The notes under the pieces were generated by a model. It did not search any database and had not been told where the DNA came from. It was given only the letters and a program-made list of their open reading frames with translations. A stretch of 64,000 nucleotides of DNA. Origin: SYLG01 sp965226945. GTDB taxonomy: Bacteria > Planctomycetota > Planctomycetia > Gemmatales > Gemmataceae. Each line of letters opens with the position of its first letter. Position 1 is the stretch's first letter. The position numbers and the translations under genes were made by a program. Where the stretch lies: the NCBI GenBank assembly GCA_965226945.1, contig OZ245717.1, forward strand, positions 1,302,001 to 1,366,000, given 5' to 3'. Positions 17,981 through 25,951 of this stretch are shown here, one piece after another.

Positions 17981-18490
17981 ATGAAGTATTTGAACCTGTT
18001 TGGCATGGGGCTGCTTGTGGCAAGCATGTCGGCAGTCGGCTGTGGCTCGACGCCTGAGGCAAAGAAGGTGGAAAACAAAAAGGCAGAGAAGACGGCCAAG
18101 AAGGACGATCACGGTCACGACGAGCATGGAGAAGGACCGCATGGCGGCACGATTATCGAACTCGGTAAGTATCACGGGGAGTTCGTTGTTGACCATGCAA
18201 AGAAAACGGCAACTGTTTACATTCTCGATGAGAACGTGAAAAAGGCCGAGCCCATCGCCGTGTCCAAACTGCTGCTAAGCATAAAGACTCCGGCATTCCA
18301 GACCGATCTCGTTGCAACGCCGCAAGATGGCGATCCGAAGGGAAAGTCGTCCCGGTTCGCCGCCACGCACGACAATTTCGGCAAAGAGCAGGAGTTCGCG
18401 GGAACCGTCAGTGCCGAAATCGACGGTAAACCTTACCTTGGCGACTTCAAGCAAGAGGAAGACAAAGACCACAAGCACGAAAAGAAGTAA
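17981..18490 (+). CDS. GPHGG-motif lipoprotein, paralogue of 1488-1901
   Basis: 169 residues with AAGGAG upstream of ATG 17981. Signal peptide with lipobox SAVGC, then a Lys-rich linker and a His/Asp segment (HGHDEHGEGPHGG). The core matches the protein at 1488-1901: GPHGG, FVVDHAKK..VYI, ATPQDGDPKGKSSRF and YLGDFK. It ends in a His/Lys tail (HKHEKK). It follows czcA by 32 bases, so it belongs to the same unit. A lipid-anchored metal-binding accessory of the pump is a reasonable inference; the family function is unknown. Confidence 0.82.
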   Translation: MKYLNLFGMGLLVASMSAVGCGSTPEAKKVENKKAEKTAKKDDHGHDEHGEGPHGGTIIELGKYHGEFVVDHAKKTATVYILDENVKKAEPIAVSKLLLSIKTPAFQTDLVATPQDGDPKGKSSRFAATHDNFGKEQEFAGTVSAEIDGKPYLGDFKQEEDKDHKHEKK

Positions 18491-18596
18491 TCGTCAACGC
18501 TCCTGGCCCGGCGTCTGGCCGGGTCAGGGCTCCTTGACTCAACTGATTCCCGAATCCCACGCGTCTATCGCGCGATGCAAACTTTGGAAGGCACGC

Positions 18597-18848
18597 ATGA
18601 ACAAAATTGACCAGTGGTTATTCGCTTTGGCAATTGCGCTCGTTGTCGGCGCCTGGCACGCCATTGCTGCAAATCGCAATGGTCAGCCTCTGCCGAAGGA
18701 AGAAGTAAATTCGAAAGCCGTGCTAAGGCAAGCTTCTCGACGCCCGTCTGATCAGGCCAGGATAATTCTGCGATGCGGAATTTGGAATCGGTTTGCTCGT
18801 TTGAGGAAGACAGGTCGAATCTCAAAGCACCAACATCCGTCGGCCTGA
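18597..18848 (+). pseudogene. Short membrane-anchored ORF, probably truncated
   Basis: 83 codons from ATG 18597 with GGAAGG 5 bases upstream. The first 45 residues look real (one hydrophobic segment, LFALAIALVVGAWHAIA, then GQPLPKEEVN), while the remainder (RRPSDQARIILRCGIWNRFARLRK) looks random. This suggests the 5' end of a gene that once followed the czc unit and was cut by a rearrangement. It could also be a genuine small membrane protein. Confidence 0.35.
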
Positions 18849-18859
18849 AGGTAAGATTC

Positions 18860-19894
18860 CTATGGGTTCGGCTTTCGAATCTTTTCCGGCCCTCCTGGCT
18901 GAATTGTCGCGACCTTAATGTTGACTTCGCTGGCAAGTCCCAATTGAAGCGCAACATTTTCAAATGTCACCCAATGGCGAAAAAGTCGGAACTCATACTC
19001 GAAGCGGTCGACCTGGTTGAAGGGAATATCAAACACTTTGGCCAGGCGAAGAACTTTCCGCTCAGCGGTCGAATCGAGGCGAAGAGTGGCCGAAACAGGG
19101 TGTGGCTTTCCCGACTTGTCGATCGCCCTCATGCGAAGATCGATCGTTCGCCACTCACGCGGTATTTGCAGCGTCACCTGCGTGGACTTCTCTGCGGATC
19201 CATTCCGAACATCACCAGGACCTGCGGGGTCGACGATGAGAGTACGCCCATCCATGTCCCGAGTTCCCCAAGTCCCCTGACCCACCTTTTCCACACTAAT
19301 ATCTTCTGCAATGTCGTCGGGCCGAACATTGACTGGCGGTCGAAGCCGCTTTCCGGCAATGTCGAGTGATCGCAGTGACGACAGAGCTTCGCTGGCGACG
19401 CCGACTTCGAATGATCGTGTTTTCTGTCCTTTTAGAACGTCTGTAATACCATAATGTGCGACAAACGGCCTCCCCAACCTATTTTTCTCGCTGTCGACAG
19501 TTGATGCCGCTACGTTGGCTGTTACTCCGCCGCTATCCCTTATGCCGTGAACATGAATGACGGACCGTACATAAGGAGGAACATTGCCGTCGATTTGGCC
19601 ACCCGCATATTTCGGTGCAACATCCAGCGCCCTGCCATCAGGCATCCACCAGATGGGTTCGTCATTTCTCTTTGACGCACCCGGCGCCAACGCCACCAAT
19701 TCGACCTGAATGTTGTTCGGCAACTCTGCGATATAGGTGCCCGGAGGCAACGACTTTGCGGGAGGCTCCTGGCCTGCTCGGCTTTCGCAGCCATGGTGGT
19801 CAAATGAACTTAAAATAAGACAGAATGTAGCGAACCGGGATAGAGTCGAATAGCTTAATTTTGCGGCAAAATTTCCCATTATTTCGGTCAGCAT
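18860..19894 (-). CDS. Hypothetical secreted protein, planctomycete type
   Basis: 344 residues from ATG 19894 (GGAG 8 bases upstream). A hydrophobic N-terminal segment with HHGCESR suggests export, perhaps as a lipoprotein. The motif order PNNIQVELVALAP...EPIWWMPDGRAL resembles a domain I associate with planctomycete secreted proteins of unknown role. The rest contains beta-rich sequence (RTLIVDPAGPGDVRN; STQVTLQIPREWRTIDLRMRAI). It is convergent with the czc unit and not obviously part of it. Confidence 0.65.
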   Translation of the reverse strand: MLTEIMGNFAAKLSYSTLSRFATFCLILSSFDHHGCESRAGQEPPAKSLPPGTYIAELPNNIQVELVALAPGASKRNDEPIWWMPDGRALDVAPKYAGGQIDGNVPPYVRSVIHVHGIRDSGGVTANVAASTVDSEKNRLGRPFVAHYGITDVLKGQKTRSFEVGVASEALSSLRSLDIAGKRLRPPVNVRPDDIAEDISVEKVGQGTWGTRDMDGRTLIVDPAGPGDVRNGSAEKSTQVTLQIPREWRTIDLRMRAIDKSGKPHPVSATLRLDSTAERKVLRLAKVFDIPFNQVDRFEYEFRLFRHWVTFENVALQLGLASEVNIKVATIQPGGPEKIRKPNP

Positions 19895-20032
19895 GAATCC
19901 AACTCCAATTCGCGGGCTAATATAGACAGGATACAGGCCTCCCGAAGGAGCTACCAGGCCACTTCAGGCACTTCCCAACACCGGCATTCATTGCTTCAGG
20001 CGCAATTCCCCGGTAAGCCCGTGGTGGGAAAC

Positions 20033-21016
20033 TTAAATCGAAATTCGCTCGACGATGTTGCGCGTAATCTTCCGCCGGCGCCTATCGTACAACCGAGTAG
20101 TGCGTGGATCAGCATGACCGGCCAGATGTTGGACATTCTCTAGAGGCAAATCCTGTTCAAGGAGGTTGGTCACAGTAGCGACGCGGAATGAGTGCGGCGA
20201 GAAGCGGGAAGGAAGAGCAGCTTCGCGAAGGCGATGCTTGACCATGCGGCAGATGTCGATGCCGGACATGGGTTTTCCGGTCAGTAGGCCAGTCCTGCCG
20301 CGAACGGTTTGGAAAAATGGATCGCCCTTTTTGAGCCATCGATGTCCGGCGAATTCGGCATAGTCAAAGAGCATCTCCTGCAGGTCGTGGCGGACCGGGA
20401 TCTCCCGCGACTTCCCGCCTTTTTCATGTTCAAAACGCAGTACATACTGGCTTCCATCGTTTTCCAGGTTCTTAATCGTTAGGTGCGACACTGCGCCCGC
20501 ACGGGCCGCAGTGTAAATCAAAATGGCGATGATCGCCTTGTCCCGTTTCCCAATCAGGGTCGTCATATCGATCGAAGCCAACAGGGCACGGGCCTGTTCG
20601 GCACTGATTTCAGGGGTTTTGCCTTCTACGGCCTGATACCGTTCCCCGCGAACGGAGGCGGCCGGGTTCCACGGGCAAATATGTCGTACCACCATTAGGT
20701 CAAAAAACGAACGTAGCGCAGCTAGGTGCAGTTTTTTGGTTGGAATGGAACAGGGATGCTGGTCGAAGTAATGTCCCACCTGGCCGGGTGTGATGCGGTG
20801 GATTTCCGGCTCGATAGGTTCGATCCAATTCAGGAACTGGACGACGGCGTGGCGGTAGGATTTCCTGGTGTATTTATTGCGAATCTGCGCGCTGAAAAAC
20901 TCGTCCCAGGCAAATTTTCCGCGGTCCCCTGCCCGTTCAACCAAGGGATGAACTTGCAGCAGGATAAGTCCTGTGAGGGGAGGGGCCGGGACAGGAAGGT
21001 TGGTCTCCTCGCTCAT
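20033..21016 (-). CDS. Tyrosine recombinase / integrase
   Basis: 327 residues. The N-terminal SAM-like core-binding domain (residues 35-125: YTRKSYRHAVVQFLNWIE) precedes the catalytic domain with Arg in TAARAGAVSHL, Lys in EHEKGGKSREIPV, box HSFR, His in LAGHADPRTT and the nucleophile Tyr in RLYDRRRR. It performs site-specific strand exchange. The start ATG overlaps the vapC stop by 4 bases (ATGA), making a vapB-vapC-int unit. It may belong to an integron-like or cassette-type element rather than the conjugative element to the right. Confidence 0.93.
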   Translation of the reverse strand: MSEETNLPVPAPPLTGLILLQVHPLVERAGDRGKFAWDEFFSAQIRNKYTRKSYRHAVVQFLNWIEPIEPEIHRITPGQVGHYFDQHPCSIPTKKLHLAALRSFFDLMVVRHICPWNPAASVRGERYQAVEGKTPEISAEQARALLASIDMTTLIGKRDKAIIAILIYTAARAGAVSHLTIKNLENDGSQYVLRFEHEKGGKSREIPVRHDLQEMLFDYAEFAGHRWLKKGDPFFQTVRGRTGLLTGKPMSGIDICRMVKHRLREAALPSRFSPHSFRVATVTNLLEQDLPLENVQHLAGHADPRTTRLYDRRRRKITRNIVERISI

Positions 21017-21438
21017 AAGGGAACGTCACGAAGCAGACGAATGTTGTTGATAGTATCGCCCGCGGCTTCGACAAAACGTGGATCCGCGGTGACCAGGAGC
21101 GATTTGCGTTCATTAGCAAGTGCGAGGTAAATGCAATCGGTAAGGGAATAATTCAGAGAAATCGACAACTCGATGGCCCCTGGGATAAGAGCCTGGGTAG
21201 GCGCGAGTTTAACAAAACCATGGGAAGAGAATCGCTCCCATTCCGCCAGCTTCTTACGGCCTAATTCTTCGCTGATTTCCCGGTTGCGGAGCCTTTTCGT
21301 AATGGCTTGGGCAATCTCGAAATTGGCGATGTCCGGGGCAGCAATCAACATATGGCGTTGCACCAGTGCTTCCGCCTGGTCAGAGTCTCGGTCCGCCAGA
21401 AAGAGCTTTATTAGAACGGATGCATCGACAATCAGCAC
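21013..21438 (-). CDS. vapC: VapC-type PIN-domain ribonuclease toxin
   Basis: 141 residues from GTG 21438, chosen because the PIN fold begins there (LIVDASVLIKLFLADRD). Acidic residues of the PIN active site are visible: the first Asp in VDAS, Glu in NFEIAQAI, Asp in LTDCIYLALA and Asp in VTADPRF. PIN toxins cleave RNA in the cytosol and are held by the cognate antitoxin. The gene overlaps the antitoxin by 7 bases and the integrase by 4 bases. Confidence 0.88.
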   Translation of the reverse strand: MLIVDASVLIKLFLADRDSDQAEALVQRHMLIAAPDIANFEIAQAITKRLRNREISEELGRKKLAEWERFSSHGFVKLAPTQALIPGAIELSISLNYSLTDCIYLALANERKSLLVTADPRFVEAAGDTINNIRLLRDVPL

Positions 21439-21674
21439 AGGCCCTCTCGGCCTTCGAGGAATGCTGCCGTGGAATCGGGCAATGTTCCGTATTGCTGTCG
21501 CATTTCTTCGCGGCTCGCCCGAAGGTCTTCGAGTATTTGCCGCATCGGCCTGGTGGCAAGTTCTAGCAATTGGTTCTTCAACCATAGCTCAAGGGTTTGC
21601 CCATTGCGTTTTGCCTGAACCCGCAAAAGCTCCATGGTGGCAGAATCGACATTTCTCAAACGCAGTTCGGTCAT
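21432..21674 (-). CDS. vapB: Ribbon-helix-helix antitoxin, FitA/VapB-like
   Basis: 80 residues from ATG 21674 with GAGG 8 bases upstream. The N-terminal TELRLRNVDSATMELLRVQA is an Arc/FitA-type ribbon-helix-helix (beta strand then two helices). The C-terminal part (RASREEMRQQYGTLPDSTAA) would neutralise the toxin. Such antitoxins usually repress their own operon. Here repression would also affect the integrase gene downstream, which overlaps in translation. Confidence 0.82.
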   Translation of the reverse strand: MTELRLRNVDSATMELLRVQAKRNGQTLELWLKNQLLELATRPMRQILEDLRASREEMRQQYGTLPDSTAAFLEGREGLC

Positions 21675-22097
21675 GGACAAGGCCTCATTCTTTGGAACGA
21701 ATCCGACCTTGCCACATGTTGGGAATCTTGTCAATCACCTAATAGGCGGACAGCCCCCTGCCCCTTACACATCGTTTCCTTTGTAGTAGATAATGTCCTT
21801 TGTCTGCTATAACGGTTTCCTGGGACGACGGTGATTTACTGCGTTCTATTTGTCACCCATTTTATTTGCAAACATCACCCGCGGTATTTCCTAGTTTACT
21901 GGTCGGCACTAACACTAAACATAAAAACTCCAAATAAATGATGGCATATATCTGGCAAACATGAGGACAGTTATCTGGGAAAATTGACATCTTACATAGG
22001 TCTTTTTTTAAATTGGGGCAATACAAACAACTAAAAGCCATTGCAAACAAAAATGATAACAACTATAATTAATCACGCAACAACCAGGGAGGCACAC
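21675..22097. other. AT-rich intergenic region
   Basis: About 420 bases, increasingly AT-rich toward 22060. It should hold the promoter of the vapBC-int unit (leftward) and of the small gene at 22098 (rightward). A 66-codon minus frame here (21862-22062) is hydrophobic noise without a ribosome site. Confidence 0.4.
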
Positions 22098-22331
22098 ATG
22101 GAAGTAAACATCAAACTCGATATACCAAAAATATACGATGACACTATTTCTTACATGATGCACGAGAAGGGCTTCGGATCGACAGAAGAATATATCTCAC
22201 ACGTCGCTGACAACCTCCTCAAAGCAGAGTTGGCGAACCACCGCCAAAGGATAGAGTTTTTAAGTAAAGAACATTCCTACAGGGAGAGCATAAAGAAGAT
22301 ACACCGCAAGGCATGGGAAAATGAGCCATAA
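22098..22331 (+). CDS. Small hypothetical protein, antitoxin-like size
   Basis: 77 residues from ATG 22098 with a strong GGGAGG 5 bases upstream. The start MEVNIKLDIPKIYDDTISY followed by helices (GSTEEYISHVADNLLKAELAN) resembles small CopG/RHH-like regulators, but the match is weak. It is AT-rich and convergent with the large AAA gene, 29 bases apart. The two may form a module; no partner toxin is recognised. Confidence 0.6.
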   Translation: MEVNIKLDIPKIYDDTISYMMHEKGFGSTEEYISHVADNLLKAELANHRQRIEFLSKEHSYRESIKKIHRKAWENEP

Positions 22332-22360
22332 ACAGGCTTTATACTTTAAATAATAAAACG

Positions 22361-24808
22361 TCAACCAATCTCAATATCTATATTATCATCCATAAGTCCG
22401 GCTGTCTGGTCTTTTATTTCTTTTGGCTCAAATCCGAAATATTCTTGGCTATCATAAATTACGCTTTTATCTTTCCAGCGCCCCCTTGCACCATGAACAA
22501 CAAAATGCCGGTCTATAAATTTCTTTATATCCCGGTTAGAAACGTCGCTCCTAAAATTAGAAAGAACCTTAGGTACACTATAATCTACCTGATTAAGAAC
22601 CGGGAACTTGGCCTTAGCCAGAGAAAGGCCTAAGTAAACATTCTCCAAAAACTGCCAACGTATTTCTTCAACGTGGGCTGAGGCTAAATTAATTGGCCTA
22701 ATTGTCAGCCTTGATATAAAATCGCTTGCCTTAGTGTCTGGCTCGCCATGCGGTTTCTCCGTACCGGCAAATATCCAGAAACAAGGCGGAATAACAAATT
22801 TGATGCCATTCCTTAAATAATATCCATCTTCCAGCGGCGCTAAAAAGCTATCGTAAACAGGGTGATTTTCGATGCTGGCGTTAATTTCATCAAAAAACAC
22901 GACAGTTTTTTGTCTCGGGTGCTGCAAGTGGGAAGTGACAATCTGGTCAAATGTCGACAAAATCTCCTCTTTTCTGATCATTGTAGTGATGTTAAACATC
23001 TGCAGATTTACGTCGTCTTGAGACTCACTTAGTTTTTGAATCAGAAATGACTTTCCCGCTCCGGACTTTGCTATTATCAGTGACGACACTGATTTTTTGG
23101 CCCCTCTAAAATCGAAACTCCTTATTGAGTCGCGTAGCTCTGCAAGCATGCCTCGTTTTTTTGGGTGGCAACAAATATACCCGTCTACCTCGATCATTGC
23201 CCGCCACAGTTGAATGGCCTTAATTCCACTTGACTTTGTAACTTCCCCCAGGTTTTTCATCGCCTCATCCCAGGACGCCGCTGTAATGTCGCTCGTATTT
23301 TCTATATGATCCTTGTATGTCGGCATTTCTGAGTCCATATCATGTTTCGACGATGGCACAGACGCATTATTTTTGAACGGTACCATATGCAAATAAAATT
23401 CATTTTTATTGAGATCCACAGGGTCAGGACCGACAAGTGTCATTTTTAATCTATTCTCACCACCACATCGATTTGTGGATGTTTGTGCGCGGAGTTGGCT
23501 AACAGCATTTGTAATATAGGATTCAGCAACACCCAAAGAACCATCGAGTATATCCATGGTCGGAATAATGCCGTGGTGATTTTCTGGCTTAGTCGCAAGG
23601 CATATCTGAGTGTATATAAAGGCAGAAAATATGCAACTGTTCCTGCTCATATCCGCTCCCAGCGGAGCTTTGTTCGGATTATTTTTTGGCTGTACAAACC
23701 ATTTCTCATTTATACTGACGCCGTCTTTCGCGATGTCCATCACAATAGTCTTAAAGCCACCCGTATTTACAACGAGAAGCGATTGACCGCGAAAATCGAG
23801 GTTCAGATGTTGAGACCTAGCCTTTAACAAGCGCATCGCCTCCGGCGAAATTTTCCCTTTCTTTGTTACCCATGTTGGCACCTCTGACGCCTGAGAAATC
23901 GCGGTCTCCGAAAAGTAAAGTAATTTAATCGGGACACTCTTACCTAAAAACTCAAGCCACTCAGGGTTAATGAATCGCGTGGAAATATACCATGGAACTG
24001 TTCTGAGGTTGGTAGCTGAATGTTCTATTAATAGAGAAAGAAGTGCCTGAGAAACGACCCCTTTGCCGATATCTTTTACTACCACAGCATCAACGTTTTT
24101 TAAAAGGCCCCTCATCTGCTTTGTATCGGCAGGGGATCTTAGTCTTTTTATGTCGTCGTCGGTAAGCCAAGAATAAGTAGGAGAAGACAATTTAGGTTGC
24201 GCCGTGAGCTCCCAATCAACCCGTGCCAGCTGCCGTAGCTCATCATTTACATTTTGGAAAACGCGAAATACCCTCGTGGTTCCAAAATGCCCCTGTGAAT
24301 CTGTAAACGGAGGTTTAGCGATGGCACTGTAATTTTTCGGGTCGAGAAAAACGCCTAAATTAAAGAGAGTCACGCGGTCGGTAGTACTTCTGTTCGAGCG
24401 CATGTCGTTATCATTCGCCGGGTCAACTGTATCGCTTGTTATTCTAAATGGAGTTCTTCCATTCATTTGCTTAGGGTCAAATAGAGCTTTAATATAATCA
24501 GTATCATCTGTATGCCAGAGTCCAAAGCCAACTATATCAAAACCTTTGCCTTCAGCATGGACCGAACCGTCGGCTGTCACATCAGATTGCAAGAACTTGC
24601 TTTTCTCGGCATCATGAAGCAATGTAGCAACATGGCCGGCAGCGCTCAGTTTTCTGACGTTGCTCCGTGGATCGTGCAAACTCTTAAAGTGTGATAACCC
24701 TACATTGGAACTAATGGGAGAGTAATGGTTGCCAATAACCCATGTATCGTCAACCACCCAGTCCCCGATTACTAAGAGGCGTGGGGGGCGTGACTTCGTT
24801 TTAGACAT
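22361..24808 (-). CDS. Large AAA ATPase with PfkB/ribokinase-like N-terminal half
   Basis: 815 residues and clearly more AT-rich than its neighbours. The N-terminus LLVIGDWVVDDTWVIGNHYS resembles the start of PfkB/HldE-type sugar kinases, and APLGADMSRNSCIFSAFI (about 381-398) resembles the family's GAGD catalytic region in altered form. The C-terminal half has an AAA core: Walker A AKSGAGKS (about 580-587), Walker B VVFFDEIN (about 636-643), an arginine-rich sensor region (SDFISRLTIRP). Kinase activity is uncertain. I do not know this combination as a named family. Isolation on AT-rich DNA next to integrase and toxin-antitoxin genes is typical of defence genes. Confidence 0.7.
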   Translation of the reverse strand: MSKTKSRPPRLLVIGDWVVDDTWVIGNHYSPISSNVGLSHFKSLHDPRSNVRKLSAAGHVATLLHDAEKSKFLQSDVTADGSVHAEGKGFDIVGFGLWHTDDTDYIKALFDPKQMNGRTPFRITSDTVDPANDNDMRSNRSTTDRVTLFNLGVFLDPKNYSAIAKPPFTDSQGHFGTTRVFRVFQNVNDELRQLARVDWELTAQPKLSSPTYSWLTDDDIKRLRSPADTKQMRGLLKNVDAVVVKDIGKGVVSQALLSLLIEHSATNLRTVPWYISTRFINPEWLEFLGKSVPIKLLYFSETAISQASEVPTWVTKKGKISPEAMRLLKARSQHLNLDFRGQSLLVVNTGGFKTIVMDIAKDGVSINEKWFVQPKNNPNKAPLGADMSRNSCIFSAFIYTQICLATKPENHHGIIPTMDILDGSLGVAESYITNAVSQLRAQTSTNRCGGENRLKMTLVGPDPVDLNKNEFYLHMVPFKNNASVPSSKHDMDSEMPTYKDHIENTSDITAASWDEAMKNLGEVTKSSGIKAIQLWRAMIEVDGYICCHPKKRGMLAELRDSIRSFDFRGAKKSVSSLIIAKSGAGKSFLIQKLSESQDDVNLQMFNITTMIRKEEILSTFDQIVTSHLQHPRQKTVVFFDEINASIENHPVYDSFLAPLEDGYYLRNGIKFVIPPCFWIFAGTEKPHGEPDTKASDFISRLTIRPINLASAHVEEIRWQFLENVYLGLSLAKAKFPVLNQVDYSVPKVLSNFRSDVSNRDIKKFIDRHFVVHGARGRWKDKSVIYDSQEYFGFEPKEIKDQTAGLMDDNIDIEIG

Positions 24809-25084
24809 TTGCCAAATCCCAATCCGGGCGCTTCTAGATATCTATATCATACAATAGTTGAATCTGCTCCGTATTGTCAAGCAAGGCGTAATATTAGGCT
24901 CTTTGGGCTTACGCGTTTCACAGGAATTATGCCGCCAGTATTAGATCTTTGAGATTTCTGGTTTATCTACGAATTGGATGCCCCTTGACGCCAGCTGGAA
25001 GTGTGAGAGGTAGTTTCAGCGCGAGATACTGGAGAAGCGAGAGTGACAAAACTAGATCGAGGAGGAAACGTTGGGTCGGTCGGG

Positions 25085-25180
25085 GACGATACCAGACGAT
25101 CCTGATCGAACTGTTGGCGCAATGCCCGCGGTTCCACGAAGAACTCGGGCAAAAGCGGCAGATCCTGGTGTGGGATGATT
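25085..25180 (+). pseudogene. Remnant of a gene like 26058-26336
   Basis: The translation YQTILIELLAQCPRFHEELGQKRQIL aligns with the first 27 residues of the product at 26058-26336 (YKTILLELLADHPRFHEQLKQNRNVL), with DNA identity to match, and then the similarity stops. This is a decayed partial copy. Its existence shows that the short frame at 26058 is a real gene and that this neighbourhood was once duplicated. Confidence 0.7.
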
Positions 25181-25187
25181 GGTGGGA

Positions 25188-25272
25188 ATTAAAAATTGGC
25201 CCCTGTATAGAGAGAACAAGCGTTGCTGCTGGTGGTTGAATTCGTATGGGCGGTTCCGGTGTTGCAAAACGA
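25188..25272 (-). pseudogene. Remnant of prepilin-like gene, C-terminal end
   Basis: Leftward translation gives CNTGTAHTNSTTSSNACSLY then TGANF and a stop, matching the last 26 or so residues of the intact gene at 31783-32658 (CNNGTGYSNSTTSTNACPLY then IGANF). Upstream the similarity ends abruptly at about 25272, where it meets the DUF1559 remnant. Confidence 0.75.
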
Positions 25273-25274
25273 GT

Positions 25275-25568
25275 TCAACGGCCATTGCTACCTTCGTAGT
25301 TCTGAGCGGCAAGGGCAATCTGCTTGAGATTTTTCTGACACTTCATCCTTGATGCCGCCTCATGCACCTTCTGGACACCGGGCACGAGCAGGCCAATGAG
25401 AACGGCAATGATGGCGATCAGCACCAGCAATTCGATGAGGGTGAAGGCAAGTCGCTTTTTCGTCGCGACGATCTCTGTGGAAAGATAGATTAGGTTGAAA
25501 AAAATCACTTGTTCTCGAGAACGGTAATCTGGCCGGGTCATGAACCACCAGATAGGGATTTTCCTCAA
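25275..25568 (-). pseudogene. Truncated DUF1559 gene, N-terminal fragment only
   Basis: The 97-codon frame contains the prepilin-type signal AFTLIELLVLIAIIAVLIGL and the DUF1559 start (VQKVHEAASRMKCQKNLKQI), then stops after NYEGSNGR, near residue 60 of the usual 300-plus. The sequence beyond the break is the prepilin C-terminal remnant, so two different pilin-like genes have been joined by deletion. The fragment may still be translated but cannot give a complete family member. Confidence 0.8.
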
Positions 25569-25669
25569 ACTTCATGACACATCCACGGACATGAATCGTC
25601 TTGCCTTTGAAGTAGGCGGCAGGGTCTGAGATGCCTTTTTCTCATTGGCATTCGGGATCGGGAAGCTGT

Positions 25670-25775
25670 CTCTAGGTTGGGCAGGGTGCCGGAAAATGAC
25701 TGGGTCCGTTGAATCGTGAATGATTGAACGGAACGAAAGGAATGGCATTTCAACGGGGGCCGTTGTCACCCTACC
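25670..25775 (+). repeat. Dispersed hairpin repeat, copy C (truncated)
   Basis: Matches the middle of copies at 11910-12196 and 35143-35463 (GGAAAATG, then GTCCGTTGAATC...GATTGAACGGAACGAA, then GTTGTCA) and ends before the GC-rich bounded segment. It lies just upstream of the DUF1559 remnant, as copy B lies upstream of the third prepilin gene. Confidence 0.5.
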
Positions 25776-25951
25776 TTCTGGGACAACAAACGAGTCTGCA
25801 GGCCCGCCTGGTTCTTAACCACGCTTTACCATCAATGCGTTGCCATTTTCCCCAATCCGGTTTAAGCCTCGAAGGGTTCGTCCGTTCCCCTTGAGGTTGT
25901 TATGCGCTCGCCCGCGATTTCTTCGCATCGGCGTCAGGCCGATTCCTGACG

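Noticed and set aside
18312..18848. 178-codon plus-strand frame overlapping the GPHGG lipoprotein gene
   Set aside because: Upstream part is an alternative frame of the lipoprotein; only the part from ATG 18597 has a ribosome site.
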